This document shows, one piece after another, positions 29,001 to 43,947 of a stretch of DNA of 64,000 nucleotides. The notes beneath the pieces are model-generated. The model was not told the DNA's origin. It saw only the letters and a program-made list of their open reading frames with translations, and did no database searches. Each line of letters opens with the position of its first letter. The first letter of the stretch is position 1. Location of the stretch: assembly GCF_014851395.1 (NCBI RefSeq), contig NW_024040817.1:16684610-16748609 (forward strand), in the 5' to 3' direction. Source of the DNA: Micropterus salmoides. Its lineage: Eukaryota > Chordata > Actinopteri > Centrarchiformes > Centrarchidae. Position numbers and translations under genes: made by a program.

Positions 29001-32000
29001 ATGGCCAATAAATTTAAGTTTATTTCTAACTTAATTTGTAGCTAATGTACCTAATACTGTTAAAACAGTAAAACTGACAGATTAGATGTAGGTTATGCTA
29101 GAAAACTTTTTTTTTCGTTTTAAGCACAATTTATTCTTTTTTCTCTAGAGTAGATATATTCTACATTCAAGTGAGTAAAATGCATGATGCATTGTTCATA
29201 TAAAGGGGGTTACAATATGTGAATGTCACATGTAATTGGTACCCATTTGCATAGAGAAAATTGAACTTCTGGTTAGTTAAAAAAACAACTATTATTTTCA
29301 CCTAACTGTTAGTGGCTTTTCTTTCTCTCTCTCTCTCTCTTTCTTTATGTGTATATTCAGAATATACTATAATGTGGCCCACAAAGACCTAATGATATTT
29401 TAATATTCTACCTGCTATTTTCTAATCCCCATAGATCAAATAACCATAGGAAGGCACAGCTCGTAGCTGGTATTGATAGAAAGTCAAATGAAGGATGTAT
29501 AGCAGATTGTCGACACTGTGTAATTACACGGTGCGGTGCTCTACAAACCAGTCTATTTAAAACCACAGTGGACTGTGGAGCAGCATGTTCAACAAGATGG
29601 ATGCATTTTGTTAGAACTAACTGGAATTGGATATCAAGCATCTCTTGATTGTATATTTTTAGTTTGATAGCTTCATTGTAGAAAATATTTGGGCTTGTTT
29701 ACAAATATACAAAACACTCAGTGGCTTTGAATCCCCCAGAAACATTTTAAACAAAGTGCGCATCAAGCTTCCCTACTTGACAGACCTAAGTACGCATTAG
29801 GGTTTCTGTGTCTTCTTAACCAGTGTGTATTTGTCCTCCCCTAGCTGTCTCATGTGGGGCACCCAAGGCTCCTATAAATGGCGGCGTTTTAACAGCTGAC
29901 TACTCTGTTGGAACAAGAGTTTCCTATTTTTGTAACGATGGGTACAGACTGTCCAGTAAAGAGCTGACGTCAGCCATCTGTCAGCCTGATGGAACATGGA
30001 GCAACCACAATAAGATACCACGATGTTCTGGTTAGTAACACATAGATATCAATGGAATACCAACAATATAAATACCAAATCTCATAGAGTTACTAATTTG
30101 GACATAATTAATAGTAAAGGCACAAATGCAAACACTGTCACTACAGTGGGGATTTCATTGCATCAGTTACAAAAAACAAATCATAAAATGAAAAAAGGAT
30201 ATACTCGTTTGTAAGCAACATATAATTACAGCTATGAGTGGCAGCCATGTTTGGCTAGGACATTGTTATTTAAATTGAGTCATTATTATGCATCTGTGAG
30301 ATATTTTACCAGGGTTTGGCCCCACTCTCATCTGGCTAATTACTATCTGATACAAGTGGCAATTGTGTTTTTAAATTTTTTTTAAATGTAAGCAAATTTC
30401 ATGAGGCTTTATTTTATCTTTACACTCTTTCTATCTTTGTAGTGGTGGTATGTCCCAGCATTGGGTCGTTTTCTTTAGAACACGGCCGCTGGAGGATTGT
30501 CAACGGCTCGCACTATGAATACAGAACTCGCATTGTGTTCACCTGTGATCCAGGATACTACAGATTAGGCCCTGCCCACATTCAGTGCTTACCCAATGGT
30601 GTGTGGAGCTGGAGAAATGATAGGCCGCACTGCCAGGGTGAGTAACAAAGACATATGATGACTACGGCAACCAGAAGACAATATCAGCAATGAGCTAGCC
30701 ATTAATCACATATATACTGTATATAGAATATATAGGCATTGGGAGAGTAAGTATTTACTTTGCCAAATTTGCCATTACCAGTAGATAATAATGGGAATCA
30801 TTTACTCTTTCATATGTTTAATAAAAATTAGGGGTTATTTGGGGTCTGAGCAGTAACTTGTCCCACCAAGAAATGGCACATAACCCCCTGTATAACGGCA
30901 AATCGTTGCTTTTACACTTCACTCTCTGCACGGATTAAACAAATCGAATACAACAGAATAATTAGTGACCTTTAGAGGTGCTAGCAGGCAGATTTTGTTG
31001 TTATCTTTCGACAGTATCTGGCTAAGTGTTTCCCCTTGTTTCCAGTCATTGTGCTAAGCTAAGCTAACTGGCTTGACTGTATCATATTTAATGGTTAAAT
31101 GTGAGATTGGAATGAATTTTCTAATCCAACCCTTAGACAGAAATGTCAAATTAAGCATTTGAATTCAAACCAAGAGACCTCAGCATATTTTATGTACTTC
31201 TTAATTACGTCTGCCAGTTTATGAGCCATGACAACAAAAATTACTGACATCAGGCAGCACTTTGGTATTTATAGTATGAACAGTTGTGAGTATGGAGCAG
31301 GGGGTAACACAACTAAAAGTGCCTTTTTTTAGCAGAAAAAAAATTGCTTTAAAAGCTTCTCATTTCAAACGTGCTGTTTGCTAAGTATAGGTGTATTATG
31401 TGTTTTTTTTTAATTTAATTTCTAGTCATACATGTAATGATGACTGAGTTACTGTACAAAGAAAACATTTTGTTCTTCAAATCCATGCTCTTCCCTGAAA
31501 GACCCTTTTTATTTTTGTAATTTCTTATTTTTCTTTGGGGATTCCATGACATTTTGAATCGATGTTTTTTTTTTTCTTTAAAAAATGCTGTGACATTTGA
31601 AAATGTACTGTGATTTTCTTCACCAGTCATTTCCTAGAAATGAAAGGAAAAAAAAACTATTGGTACCAAATTTATGGGACAGCTCACCGGCATTGGTAGC
31701 ATTCCTCACTGAAAGCAATTAACTCTACCAGCTACTCAAATTTTCTGCTTTTAAATTGCTTGTCTTCCTCTATGTTTCAGTTATATCCTGCGGTGAGCTG
31801 CCATCTCCACCCAATGGGAAGAAGATTGGTACTCAGACGTCATTTGGTGCTACAGCCATCTTCACCTGCGAGCCCGGCTTCATGCTGGTGGGGTCAGCTG
31901 TCAGAGAGTGCCTGTCATCTGGGCTTTGGAGTGGAACGGAAACACGATGTTTAGGTATATACCTACTAGAACCACTAATGTATTCAAACATGCAGTATAT

Positions 32001-35000
32001 ATTACAGTGTATCTAGAAACTGTCATTTTCTGACTTAAATTTAAGGCTTAGGACACACACACATATACACTCACTGAAACATCGATAATTGGAAGGGGAG
32101 TTTGAAGGATGTGATTTTTCAAGTCAATCTAATGAGGACAGGTACCAAAGGTACGCACTGTATGTGCCCTCCATCTCTCATCTGGCTGCCCAGCTGCTTC
32201 CACCTGACCTCGTCCACCTCACAAGCAGGACTATCATGAGCAAGCTTCTGCTGATCCTTCGGTTTGAATGGTCTTTTTTTTGTTGTTGTTTGTATATAAG
32301 GCAGAGAAAATAGCTACTTTCTTCTGTCAGTGTGCCAGCCAGAGGTAACAGATGTTATGACACGGTGCTGTCACTTCTTCATGAAGCCTCAGTAGAAACA
32401 GCGCTTCCCAGAATACTTCACAGACTGAGGGGGATATGAGATGCAATTTATAAAGGAAAAGTTCAATGAAACTTAACCTAGACTGATGAGGAGGCATCAT
32501 TCTGTCAAAAAATAAATAAATTGAGCCCTAAAAAAGTGCTATAAACAGCATTTTTGTTCAGTAACTTTTCTTATTATCCTTCAAACTGGAACTCACTTTA
32601 CTGTACTTGTTTTGCTTATTTAAAATGATCTGGTTGTAAAATGACCATTTCACAGTCGATCATAAAACAAATCAGTAAAGACATTTAAAAATATTTGTAT
32701 TAATATTATATTTCCCACTGCCTGCATACAAGTTGAAGCACACTTGAAACTGTGTGGTAACTTTCTGAAAACAAGTTGAATTTTGTGTAAGTTCAAACTC
32801 ATGTCCTTTCTTCAGCACACAACTTTCTGCAACACATTCAAGATAGCAAAGTGTGACTCACTTGAGTTATGCCCTTTAACGCCAGTAATCAACACCTCAA
32901 AGACAATGTGAAAAGACAACGGTGATGTAAGGCAACCTTTTCTCTTCCCATTCTCCCCCACTTCCCTGGCTGTCTTTGAAATTGTTAGCATTTACTGACA
33001 TCAGGGACACAGTGCAGCTTTTATCTTCCGTAAAGAATTAAATAAATGCTCAATCCAAACTCTATGAGAACAGAAAATACACATGTCCTCTACTTTGTGA
33101 AATGCTTTGTAAAACATCATGCATTAGCACTGTGCATTAAATTGACCACTGGGATTGAATCTGATCAGTAAAGAGGCCCACAAATCCTGTTTAGTTTTTT
33201 GTCACCAGTTAAAATATGATTCTTTCAAAGAACAGTGGCATATTCATATTAAATTAGATCCTTTGAAGTTAATGCAAAGAACAGCGACACAGCTGTGAAA
33301 CTGTAATAGGGGGTAACTGACCATCCGAGCCTTAACCGTAAAATGACAGGCGATCCAATTTATGACAGAGTTACTGATATTTTGTGAAGATAGAGTGCTT
33401 GTGGTGCTCCCACTTTGATGTTTCATCGGATGTGTTTGCTCAGTCACAGGTCTCATACACAGGATAAAACAGGTTCCAAGCTGCAATTCCCATGCTTTCC
33501 AACATTTTAATGTCCCACAAAATATCTGTTTAAAATTCCCAGGCCTGATTAAAATATAACTGGTTTGCTGATTGTATGTATGCACGAAGATGTTTGCAAA
33601 AAGTCAGCACAACAACAATAGAATATTTAAAGCAACATTTCGGAGACAAGCTCTTGGACAGTGTTACCCATAGTCTGAGTCCTCTGTGTCTCTGCCTGTG
33701 TCTTTCAGCTGGTCACTGTGGGATCCCAGAAGGCATTGTGAATGGCCAGGTGATAGGGGAGAACTTTGGTTACCGTGATACCGTCGTCTATCAGTGTCTG
33801 CCTGGCTTTCGACTAATAGGCTCATCAGTTCGAATATGTCTCCAAGACAACCAGTGGTCTGGACAGCTGCCCGTCTGTATATGTAAGGAAAACACACAAG
33901 CGCACATGCACCCCTGATACACCGTAACTAACAAATCATCCCAAACCTTCTTCTACACATATCTGCCTCCTAGACACCTAGTGGTCTGAACAGCTGTCAA
34001 CAAAATACAAACACTCACATACTGTACACACCCACATACAGACTGCATTAGTCTTTACCAAAACCCTGTGTGACCCGAACCCTGTGTGAACACACACTCA
34101 GCTATACTCACTAACTCACACTGACTAGCTTGGAAAACACACCACTTTACATGTCCATGTATGAAAGGTTCATTAAACACACTCAAATGAACAGTGTGTG
34201 GGTTAGTGACACAAATTCCAAAATCTTCTATCCCATTAATGATGATGATCACCTGCAATCAAAACTAGTTTTATATGCATTGATACATTTCACTGTTTGT
34301 TAGATACCAAATTATTGTCATTTTAAATAGAGGCAATTTGAGTATATGGTTTATTGTCCTCAGCATTTTCATTAGAATTTTGTTTTGTTTTAGAAATTTA
34401 TTTTCTATATTGTATTTGTGGTGTTTTATTTGTGGGGTTGAAGAATCACTATTAAACATCTTATAAATAACTTTGGAGGCATAGTAATGAAAATGGCCTT
34501 ATGTCTGACAAATTAAGTCATACAGTATTTGTAAGGTGTTGCAGTGGGATTGGCATTGGAGCCAACAAGTCCTGATTGAGCAAAGTAAATCAGCCAAAGG
34601 AGGAAAATGGTCTTGGAAACTTGGTTCGACGTGGTTTTCATTGATAATGACGGAGAAGAGTAGATCAAATAGATGTTTGCCAACTGTCTTAAAATTAGAA
34701 ATACACTGATGGTCATTGACATCCTTCTTTAGATCAGGACAAGGCGAGTGTAGCCTTGGATATGATGTGATCTAGCACATCATTAAAAAGCCGCCTGAAG
34801 TCATATCTTTGTTATGGTTCAGTAAAAATTCAGGGAATGTTAACAGGAAATTACCCTTTGGGGTTTATGCGATTGTGTGAGCATTTGCATATGTATGTGC
34901 TGATGCGTTTGTTAGAATTATTTTCTGTCTTCTCAAAACTCAAACTCAAAACGAAAAGACAATGAGAGCAGAAGACTCTGAGCTTTACAATTGAATTTAT

Positions 35001-38000
35001 AACACCAAATGACAATTGAAGGCAGGGTTCCTTGTCATTGCATGCTTACACCATGTGACCAACACTGAGTTGCAGAATAATCTAGTTTTATAAAATGAAC
35101 AAACAAAGACCTTCATTTTTTGTCTTCCTCTCACTTTTTTTTTTTTAAATAGTACTCCACCAATTTAACATTGCACTGTTAACATTATCGGACTCACGAT
35201 GAGCAGTTAAAAGAAACATTAAAATGGTTGTCTTTTTTTATTCCACTTGTTCTTCTGTCTTGTCAAAACCTGGCACCTACATTACCCACAATGCAACTTG
35301 CGATTTGGATGTGTTATAATAATTATAATAATAATCTCTATTTATAGAGCACTTTTCAAAACAATGTTACACAGTGCTTTCACAACAGCAAAGACAATAA
35401 AACACATCAAACTAATAAGATACACGGTAAAAGCAGGAAGAAACTTAAATTACAGAAAAAAGAAAAATAGATTAATTATTAAAATCAACTAAAATCAGGA
35501 AAGGCTCTCCTATAAAAGTATGTTTTAAGAGGGGATTTAAAAGAGTTCAGTAACTCGTTTTATTAGTACCAGCCGATGTAGCTGTCTCAAGCAGAGATGA
35601 GGAGCAGCTTCAGATACACGGACTTATCCACACCCCCGGGTTTTTTTCATTTTCAAATTTGTAGTCTTCAGGCTGACATTGGTTAAAGTCACATCATTTG
35701 AGCTTTATACAACTTTTTTTTCACACAAGTGGTAGTACTACCCAATAACTGAAAACAGACATATTGAGTTGTGCTCGCCACTAGAGGACCTCTTTTTCTG
35801 TGAAGTGATAACTATAAACGCCTGATAGGAATACTGACAAAATTGATTTTGTCATTTAAAATAATACAGATATTTAATCAGAAAAAAATTACTAAATATT
35901 TTGTAACAGCAGTGTAGCTAACTGTAACATTGTTTATGAACACAGCACCGAGGTCTCCACCAAGGGAGTTTGTCTGGTAGAGCTGATAAACCCCAGTCAA
36001 ATTTTATCCAAGGGTGGAAAAGTCCAAATTAAAACAGGGCAATACAATCATTTAAGCTAAACCTTTTGTTCAAAAGTGATTCCATACTGAGTAAAGCCTG
36101 CTTAAGGTTTGTATTTAGAGAAATATCTCTGTCTTGATGTATTCACCTTTTAGTCCGGAGGTTCTGCAGATTCACGCCAGTGCTCTTATATAAAAGGCCA
36201 GAGGACCTAACTGCCAGTATGGTCTGAATGAGATAAATAGCTTTGCTTGAGGATAAAATAGAAAGCTTTGACGTGCCCAGGCTACTGTGAAAATCTTCTA
36301 AAATTGGTCACTTGCTGTGAGTGTCCTGAATGTTTTTAGGCAGCAACTGGGCACAGTTAAGGTGGTGATGATGAGTGCCATCTCAAGCCAATTACGCCTT
36401 TTCCCAAAAGAGACAGCCAGTTTGTTCACTAGATTAGAACCATGTTTAAATGACGGAGGTGGTGACATACTGTCTGCATTTTCAGAGTAGAAGGGGCATT
36501 AAAGTGAGTTTATTTCCTCTATGAAATTTTTTTTGACTATGACCCTTATATCAAAAAGAAAGGTTCTGTGTAGTGACTTTATATCAGATAGTATGTTTTT
36601 GTGAATGTACGTGTGTTTGGGGTTTGCATGCATCTGTGTCTATGCGGTTAGGATAATGTGTATCCATCTGTGTATCTGGTGTTTCTGTGCTATGCTGATT
36701 TTATTGAGGTTATTCATCGAGTTATTGAGGGAAATCATTTTACAGCCAAATTATACTGTAATTATGGAGATGAGAGGCTCTTGTTTAGAGACACAAACAC
36801 AGAATGATGATGAGCGTATGTATGAGTGTGTGTGTGTGTGTGTGTCGCTGCAGGGCATGCTGACGGTGTCAGATAAATTTGTATCTTAGGCATGCAAACA
36901 AACTTTTGATTCTCACTGATCAAGTGGAAAAAAGGCCATGTCTTCTTCCCTTTCTCTCCTGCCTTCTCTTGTCTTGATCGTCTCACCTCTGCTCTCCTCA
37001 CCTCACCTCAGTTGTGTTTTTCTTATCTTCACTAGTCTTCTTCTCCTCAAGTACTCTCTTTGGTTTTCTCCCCTTCTACCCACCTAGTCTGTCTTTCTCC
37101 TCACCTCTCCTCACCACCTCTCCTCTCCTCTCTAGCAGTAACTGTAAACTGTCTGTTTACACAAACATCAAAACACCAGTGTCAGCTCAATGAGGACAAG
37201 TGGCACACACAAACTTCTAAATAACCCCAGTGGTTGAAGTTAACAGGAGGGATAATTATGGTGCACAATGGCACAACAGAGAACACTCAGAGCTAACTCC
37301 GTAGATGGCGAGAACTAATATTTCCAAAATCATAACCCTAAATTGAGACAGCTATGTCTTCTCAGTCATATGATAAATATCTATGGATAACTAGGAATGG
37401 CATAGCTGTTTGGTCCATATCTGTCCTTCCTGTGTTTTTTCTAGACAGACAACTACATGGCCTCTGATCTTCTTGTCTGCTTTAAATCGTGTCGTTCTGT
37501 GGCTTTCATATCAATCAATCAATCAATCTCACTGAATTGGATTTTTGTAATGTAATGATAAAATGAGGGAATGGGTTATGAAAGCCAAAAACAATTACCA
37601 AACATAGTTGCATCTAAATCACATGACTGGTCAGCTGTAACTGTGTGGGATGGACTGCTAAAATGCTGTAGCACTGCTGGATAGGACTACAGAAACATTC
37701 ACCCAGGATGCAGAATAAAGTAAATCATAGCCATGTTGAAAGTAACTGGTCAGTAACATGTCAATTATATATTGCATATTTTGTAAAGGTGTCGCTGTTA
37801 AAGAAAGTCCTGTACTGACATGAACCTGGACACCAAATGTGTAGTAAACTGCATCTGAAAATGCCCCATTTACTCTTGATTGAATAGCATTTAATGAAAG
37901 TTTCACAGCTGAGGCCATCTGAGGCCCAGCCTCCATGATTTGTTTATACAGCCAGTCTGGCTGCGCATGGATGTTAGTGCATGTGAGTAACTCTGTATGA

Positions 38001-41000
38001 AACTGTTAATCAGTGAGAAGAGCAAAATAACAGCTGTTTCTTTTCTCATCCAACACGGTGAATAAAGGATTTATTTTGACCAAACCAGATTTGGTGACTA
38101 TTGAAACAGTGAAAAGACTAACAAAGACAGTGTTTGTGGATTTTATTTTGTTTCTGTCGGGTTTTGAACCTTGCTCAACTTCTCCCTGTCGTGCCGCTGG
38201 GAGACTTTTGAGTCTTGAAATGTGGGGGTGGAGCCGGGCTGTAACTTCTTGAGTGTTTGAATCTGTATGTGTGAACAGGAAGTAACACATTGTTGGTCTC
38301 TTGGTGTCTCTTCATGGGATCTAATATTGATTAAAATCCTTTAAGCTGTGCCAATATGTTATGAGCGATCTCAAGTAGATTTATAATAAATGTAATGAGA
38401 AATCTGTATGCAATTACATGTATCCATGACTCACGCTGTCTTCTTTATAGCGATAAGCTGTGGCCATCCAGGAAGTCCCATATATGGTCGTACGGTGGGA
38501 AATGGATTCAACCTCAACGATGTGGTCAGCTTTGTTTGTAATCGGGGTTATGAAATGGAGGGGCCCGCACGCGCTCAGTGTCAGGCCAACCGCCAGTGGA
38601 GCCACCCGCCCCCAACGTGTAAAGGTGGGGAGAAAAGTTAAGTGTATTCACCCCTAACCTTATTTCTCCCTAACCTTTAATACCACCTCAACTTTTATCT
38701 TGATTTACCCTTACTTTCTTTCCCTTTAGCAACCATCCTTATTCGCCCCCACCCTTTTCATTTCACAACATCTCTGCCACCCTAAACCTAAAACTAATTT
38801 TACCTGGACAGGAAAGATACATTTCTTTTTCTAAAAATCACTCTTTTGCCTTGACATTTTGAGGTAGATTTAATCCTCTACATCCCTCTAACTTTCTCCT
38901 GGCTCCAGCCTTGTAAAAGGAAACATTTTGTTTTCAGTGACACATTAATCTCGAGCCGTGATGGCTCTCTAACAATCACAGCAACAAGCGTGCACGGGCT
39001 ATCAGCATTCTGCCCATTTAACAGAATAAAGTGCCAATGAGTTGTGTAAAATTAAAATTGCAATGTAATGAAAACAAGCCCTTAGACTGCATGGGTGCCG
39101 GATCCAGGACATACAAACCTGCCTTCATTATAGCATCACATAACATTTGCCATAACTACCCTTTTAAACACCAGCCCTAATCAGTTTTTCCTTCTTCCCC
39201 AAAACCTCCTTATTATGCCCCATATTATTTTACAGAGCTGTAATCCCAGTGTTTTTAACTGGGAAAAGCAAGAGGGGGGAGAGAAATGGCCCTCTCTGGT
39301 TAATGCCAAATAACACATGCTTTTTTTTATCTCTCTTTTTGTGTATTTGTGTGTGTCCGTCTCTGTGTCTCTCTGTGTATAGTGGTCAATTGCTCTGATC
39401 CAGGTATCCCAGCCAACTCTATCCGACAGAGTAAAATAGAGCATGGGAACTTTACCTTTGGCACCGTGGTTTTCTACGACTGTAACCCAGGGTATTACCT
39501 TTTTGGCTCACCTGTACTGACCTGTCAACCTACTGGACAGTGGGACAAACCCCTACCAGAATGTATAGGTTAGTTTGATCCTTCTGTTTCTGTCATTTTA
39601 CCATGACATTGATTGGACACAGATGATGGTAGAATTGACTGTTACTCTTGCGACACCTGTTAGGCTTTCCATTCTCGAAAGGCACATATGTAGTTTGTAG
39701 TTTTACGATATTCTTAGTAATTTCCAAAAGACTGGGTCCTTGGTTTCAGACAGAGGAAGCAGGTTTGTCATTTCCAGCTGATGAATTGATTTTGTCGACT
39801 GAAATGACAGCTGTATCCTCTGTAGCTAGCTGGCTAATTAAGCTAAGCTAAGTTAATATTGTGAGTTGGCTAAAAACTTTTGGATCCAGATTACTTTAAT
39901 TTATCCCACTTAAAATGAGAATCCTGTCAAAGGAGTCTTAAATATGTGCATGATGGCTAAATACAAGATATTGAGATAATAGTCAGATAATAGACTGATG
40001 ATAAAGAAACAGTGCTGTTCCTCTGTTTCACTATGTGCTATGTTGTATTGCAATGTATAGCTAGTAAGTTCTAGTATTATAAATAAGTTAAGGGAAATTT
40101 AAGACGAGAAATTTTTACATTTCATGTTTGTCTGGTTAGCTTACATAGTTAGAATGTTTTCACTTTAAATGTTACAAGAAAAAGGCTTTTAGGATGAGGG
40201 CTAGCCGATGTGCCATAGTACTCCATCACCAATTCAGAGCTGGCTCCACACAGTGGTGAAATACATAATAATACACAGTGGAAGTGCAAGTCATGAACAT
40301 TTGATCTGTAACCTCACAAACTAATGTAGGTGGGCTAGTTAGCAGTACATGCCATAATTTTCAGAAATCAGTGTTTCTGCATCTTTCCCTAATCATACAC
40401 ATATGCTTTTGTTTCTGAATCTGTGCCTCTTGTTTTTGACAGCATTCACTGCAACTCTTGCAAAAATGTGTTGAGTTGAAGAGCTGTCTATGCTTTCTCC
40501 CCCACCCCACCACCCGGGGTCTCTAGTTGTAGACTGTGGTCATCCTGGCTCTCCCCCTAACGGTGTGCTGAGTGGAGATAAGTTTACATTTGGTTCAACG
40601 GCTCGATACTCCTGTCTGGGCGGAAGACAGCTGAAAGGAGAATCATCCCGGACTTGTCAGCTCAATGGGATGTGGAGTGCCCCTATGCCCTTCTGCTCAG
40701 GTAACCGTTTTAACCTTTATTGAATATATAGACTTTCCACCCTATCAGGAAGAGAGAGATAGATTGGACTTGTAGATGAACGGCGAGACATCTAAAATAT
40801 GTGGACTCAACAGAGCAGGTCATGCCTTTATATCCTGCAGGCGCACTTTCTTAACCCTTTTGGATTCAGTCGGAGGGATAATGGGAGGGATGGATTCTAT
40901 ATAAAGAATATATCAGTATCTATCTGTTAAAGGGGCTGTGGAGCATAACCTCCCCCTACACCTACATATACCTCCGCCCTGAACCCTTAACCATGTGCAT

Positions 41001-43891
41001 TTCTGTTCTGGTTATCTTTTTCAACTATTTGTAAACCACTTTTAGGTGTTACTGCAGCAAGTTTGACACTTTCATCTTCTGATTCGCTCTCACACATTTG
41101 TTGTTTTAACTCCTTAAGGGGTACTGTGAACTGAAGGGTAAAAATGCAGATGAACAGACGAAGCAATGAAATATTAATAATTAATAATGAAATCAATATT
41201 TAACTAGTTAAATTTATGCATATGTGCCCTGTGCATTTTCCTTAGCATTAGCTGTATTGTTTTTTTGTGGTGAGTGGATTTTTAGGCAGTATTGTGTGCT
41301 ATAGATGCACTACTGTCATTGTTCTGTAAACTGCTTTAAAGAAGCATATTTTCTTCCTGCTGGATTTACTGTATATGCATAACTCACCACTTATTGAGCT
41401 AGATTGTCTCTCCAGACAGAAAGCCTCCTTACCTTCCATCATGTATAAACAAATCGTCTAAGTTATATGGTTCTCAGTTGGCTGGCTGTGGGCATGATTA
41501 TGGCTCTCCACACTGAGAGCCTCCCAGCTGCTGCTTATATAACAAACTGACTGAAAACACATTCCAGACGAGTTGACTAAGAATACATTGTTATTTACAG
41601 CAATTGCCCGGGGGAGACGCAGGGTGAGGGAGGGTAATAGTTTAAGAAGCAGTGATTCATTGTGTTTACCTGGCAGGTCTGTACTAGAGCACTGCTGAGA
41701 TAAGAGTCCAGCCTGTGGTAGAAGTTCTAGGTCCACAATACTGCCCCATGACTGTTGATAAGCAAACTGTGTTTCTAATGGGATGTTGGTTATGTTACCA
41801 CATTTACATTTCAGGGGGCATAAAATATTTTAACCAAGTAGGTACAGTGTCCAGACCTGAAGCCTCATATTAAATTCCTCTTTTCAAATTTAGACTTTAT
41901 GTTAGATATTTGTTTGTACTGCCAGACTTGGACTCAAGTCAGACTTCACAAAAATGAGGATTTGACTTCTACTAGTATGCTGTGAGCCTTGACCCGCTTG
42001 AGACTTGACTCCCCAAAAACATGAGGTTCAAAAGCAAAAACATAGTAAAAGCACATATCAACTTTTTTCCTGGTAAAATTCAATAAAAAATTCACAAGCA
42101 TTCCAGTTATTAGGCCTATGCATTTAACAGCGTTGGTTGCAAAAACAAACCATTAAAAAACACTGGCAGCACAGCTTTGAAAGCAAAATGTTCAAATTCT
42201 TCATCATTCTGCAGACTTGAACTTATTTCAGTTGAATTGTTCTTGCCTCTAAAATCTTAAAAGAATAGTCCAGCATGTTGGGAAATATGGTCATTTGCTT
42301 TCTTGCTGATAGTTAGATAAGAGGATTGATATCACTCTCATGGATGTCCAATAAATGTGAAGCTTTAGATTAGCTCAGCACAAAGACTAGAAACAGTGGC
42401 AAAACGCTAACATTGCTCCCTCAAATATAAAGCAAAATTCACCTTCCAGCTTTTGCCGAGCTAGAAAGGTGTGGTATAATGGGAGATTATGTGCTGCAGA
42501 CCCAAGCTACCTGTGTCCCTCTGCTTCCAGTCTTTATGCTATGCTAAGCTAACTGGCTGTTGGCTGTGGCTTCATATTTGAAGCTAAGTGGTAAGCAAAT
42601 AAGTGTGTCACACTCATATCAAACTATTCCTTTAATGTTTTGGCACTGCAGGCTAAGTAACAGCTATTTAAAAAACACATTTTAAAAGAAATGACATCAT
42701 GTTCAGACAGTTTAATTTGTCCTCCCTCCCTTCACTTCTCGACCACCTACAGTAAGTCCCTGTATCAGACAAGTGAGAATGTTGTAGCCGTGTACTTTTT
42801 CTTGTCCTGCTTTATGAGAACTTCTGCAAACCTGGGCAAAGGAGCTTCAGCTCAGTAATCCGTGAATTTAGCCAAGCCAGAGTACAGCAGATCTTTCTAT
42901 CGGATAGATGTTCGTGTGTGTGTGTGTGTGTGCGTGTGTGTAGATAAATGTGTGTGTGACTGATTAGTGGTTATTTCAAAGTCACCTGAGGGAAACAACA
43001 GAGATTAGTTTTTACAACGCTCTGTCCCACAGAAACATTCAGGCACACACACACACTTGCACCAGTGACATCAGGTAGATTGGTTGTTCTCCCTGTTGAG
43101 ACCAGATACACCTGAGGCTGCATGGTGACTTTGGAGCTGTATGTGTGTGTGTGACTGTCCCATGGGAGTTGTGTAGATAATAGTGTAGTGTCTCTGAAGA
43201 CGAATGTGTGTTTGTGCCTTGACTGGTTTTTGATTTGTTCGCAATATTCAGAAAGAAAAATCTTTTATCTTGTTATAGACCTTTTCCTCACAAATAATGA
43301 TGACATAATGTAACTTTTTTTTTATTTACATCTGATAAACAAATTCCTGAGGCATTACAAAAGAAGTTATGTCATTCTATGTTGAGTCTGTGGTATGTGA
43401 AAGCTCAATTTAGCTGAAAGCCTCTAGATATTTGCAGTGTAATATAAAAGAGTGAATGTGAAATTTGGTTATTTATCAAAAGTATCACAAAAACATCGCA
43501 GACACAATTGGGAAATTCTTAAGAGAGTCATTTATCACACAAAGTATTTTGTTACACACCTTGAATCAATGGTGAATAATGGATGTGAATGGTGTGACAA
43601 AATTTATAATTACAGTAAAAATGGTATGATGTAATATTCATTCATGTTCTGTATGCTATACAAAACCAACATTAATCAGGTTTTGACAGTAGTTATATGC
43701 ACACATAAACCAATGCAAATTTTAGACCATTAATAAAACAGGCAATGGTGACCAGAAATATATCCGTAACAAGGTATTCGTCCAGGCAGGTACGTGTTGG
43801 TGACCGTGCGTGCGTGCGTGCACCCAGGAATGTTCTCTGTCTGTCAGGCAGAATGTGCTGACCAGGCGGCTCTACAAGGGCAGAGGGAGGA

Positions 43892-43947
<56 letters not shown>

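Larger units (their letters stand above)
33883..38450 (+). other. intron, 4.6 kb, with one LINE-tail-like repeat and simple repeats
   Basis: Holds the repeat at 35314-35545, GT repeats (36826-36846), a C/T-rich block (about 36940-37135) and an AATC tetranucleotide run (about 37509-37530). The rest has nothing I recognise. Confidence 0.6.
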
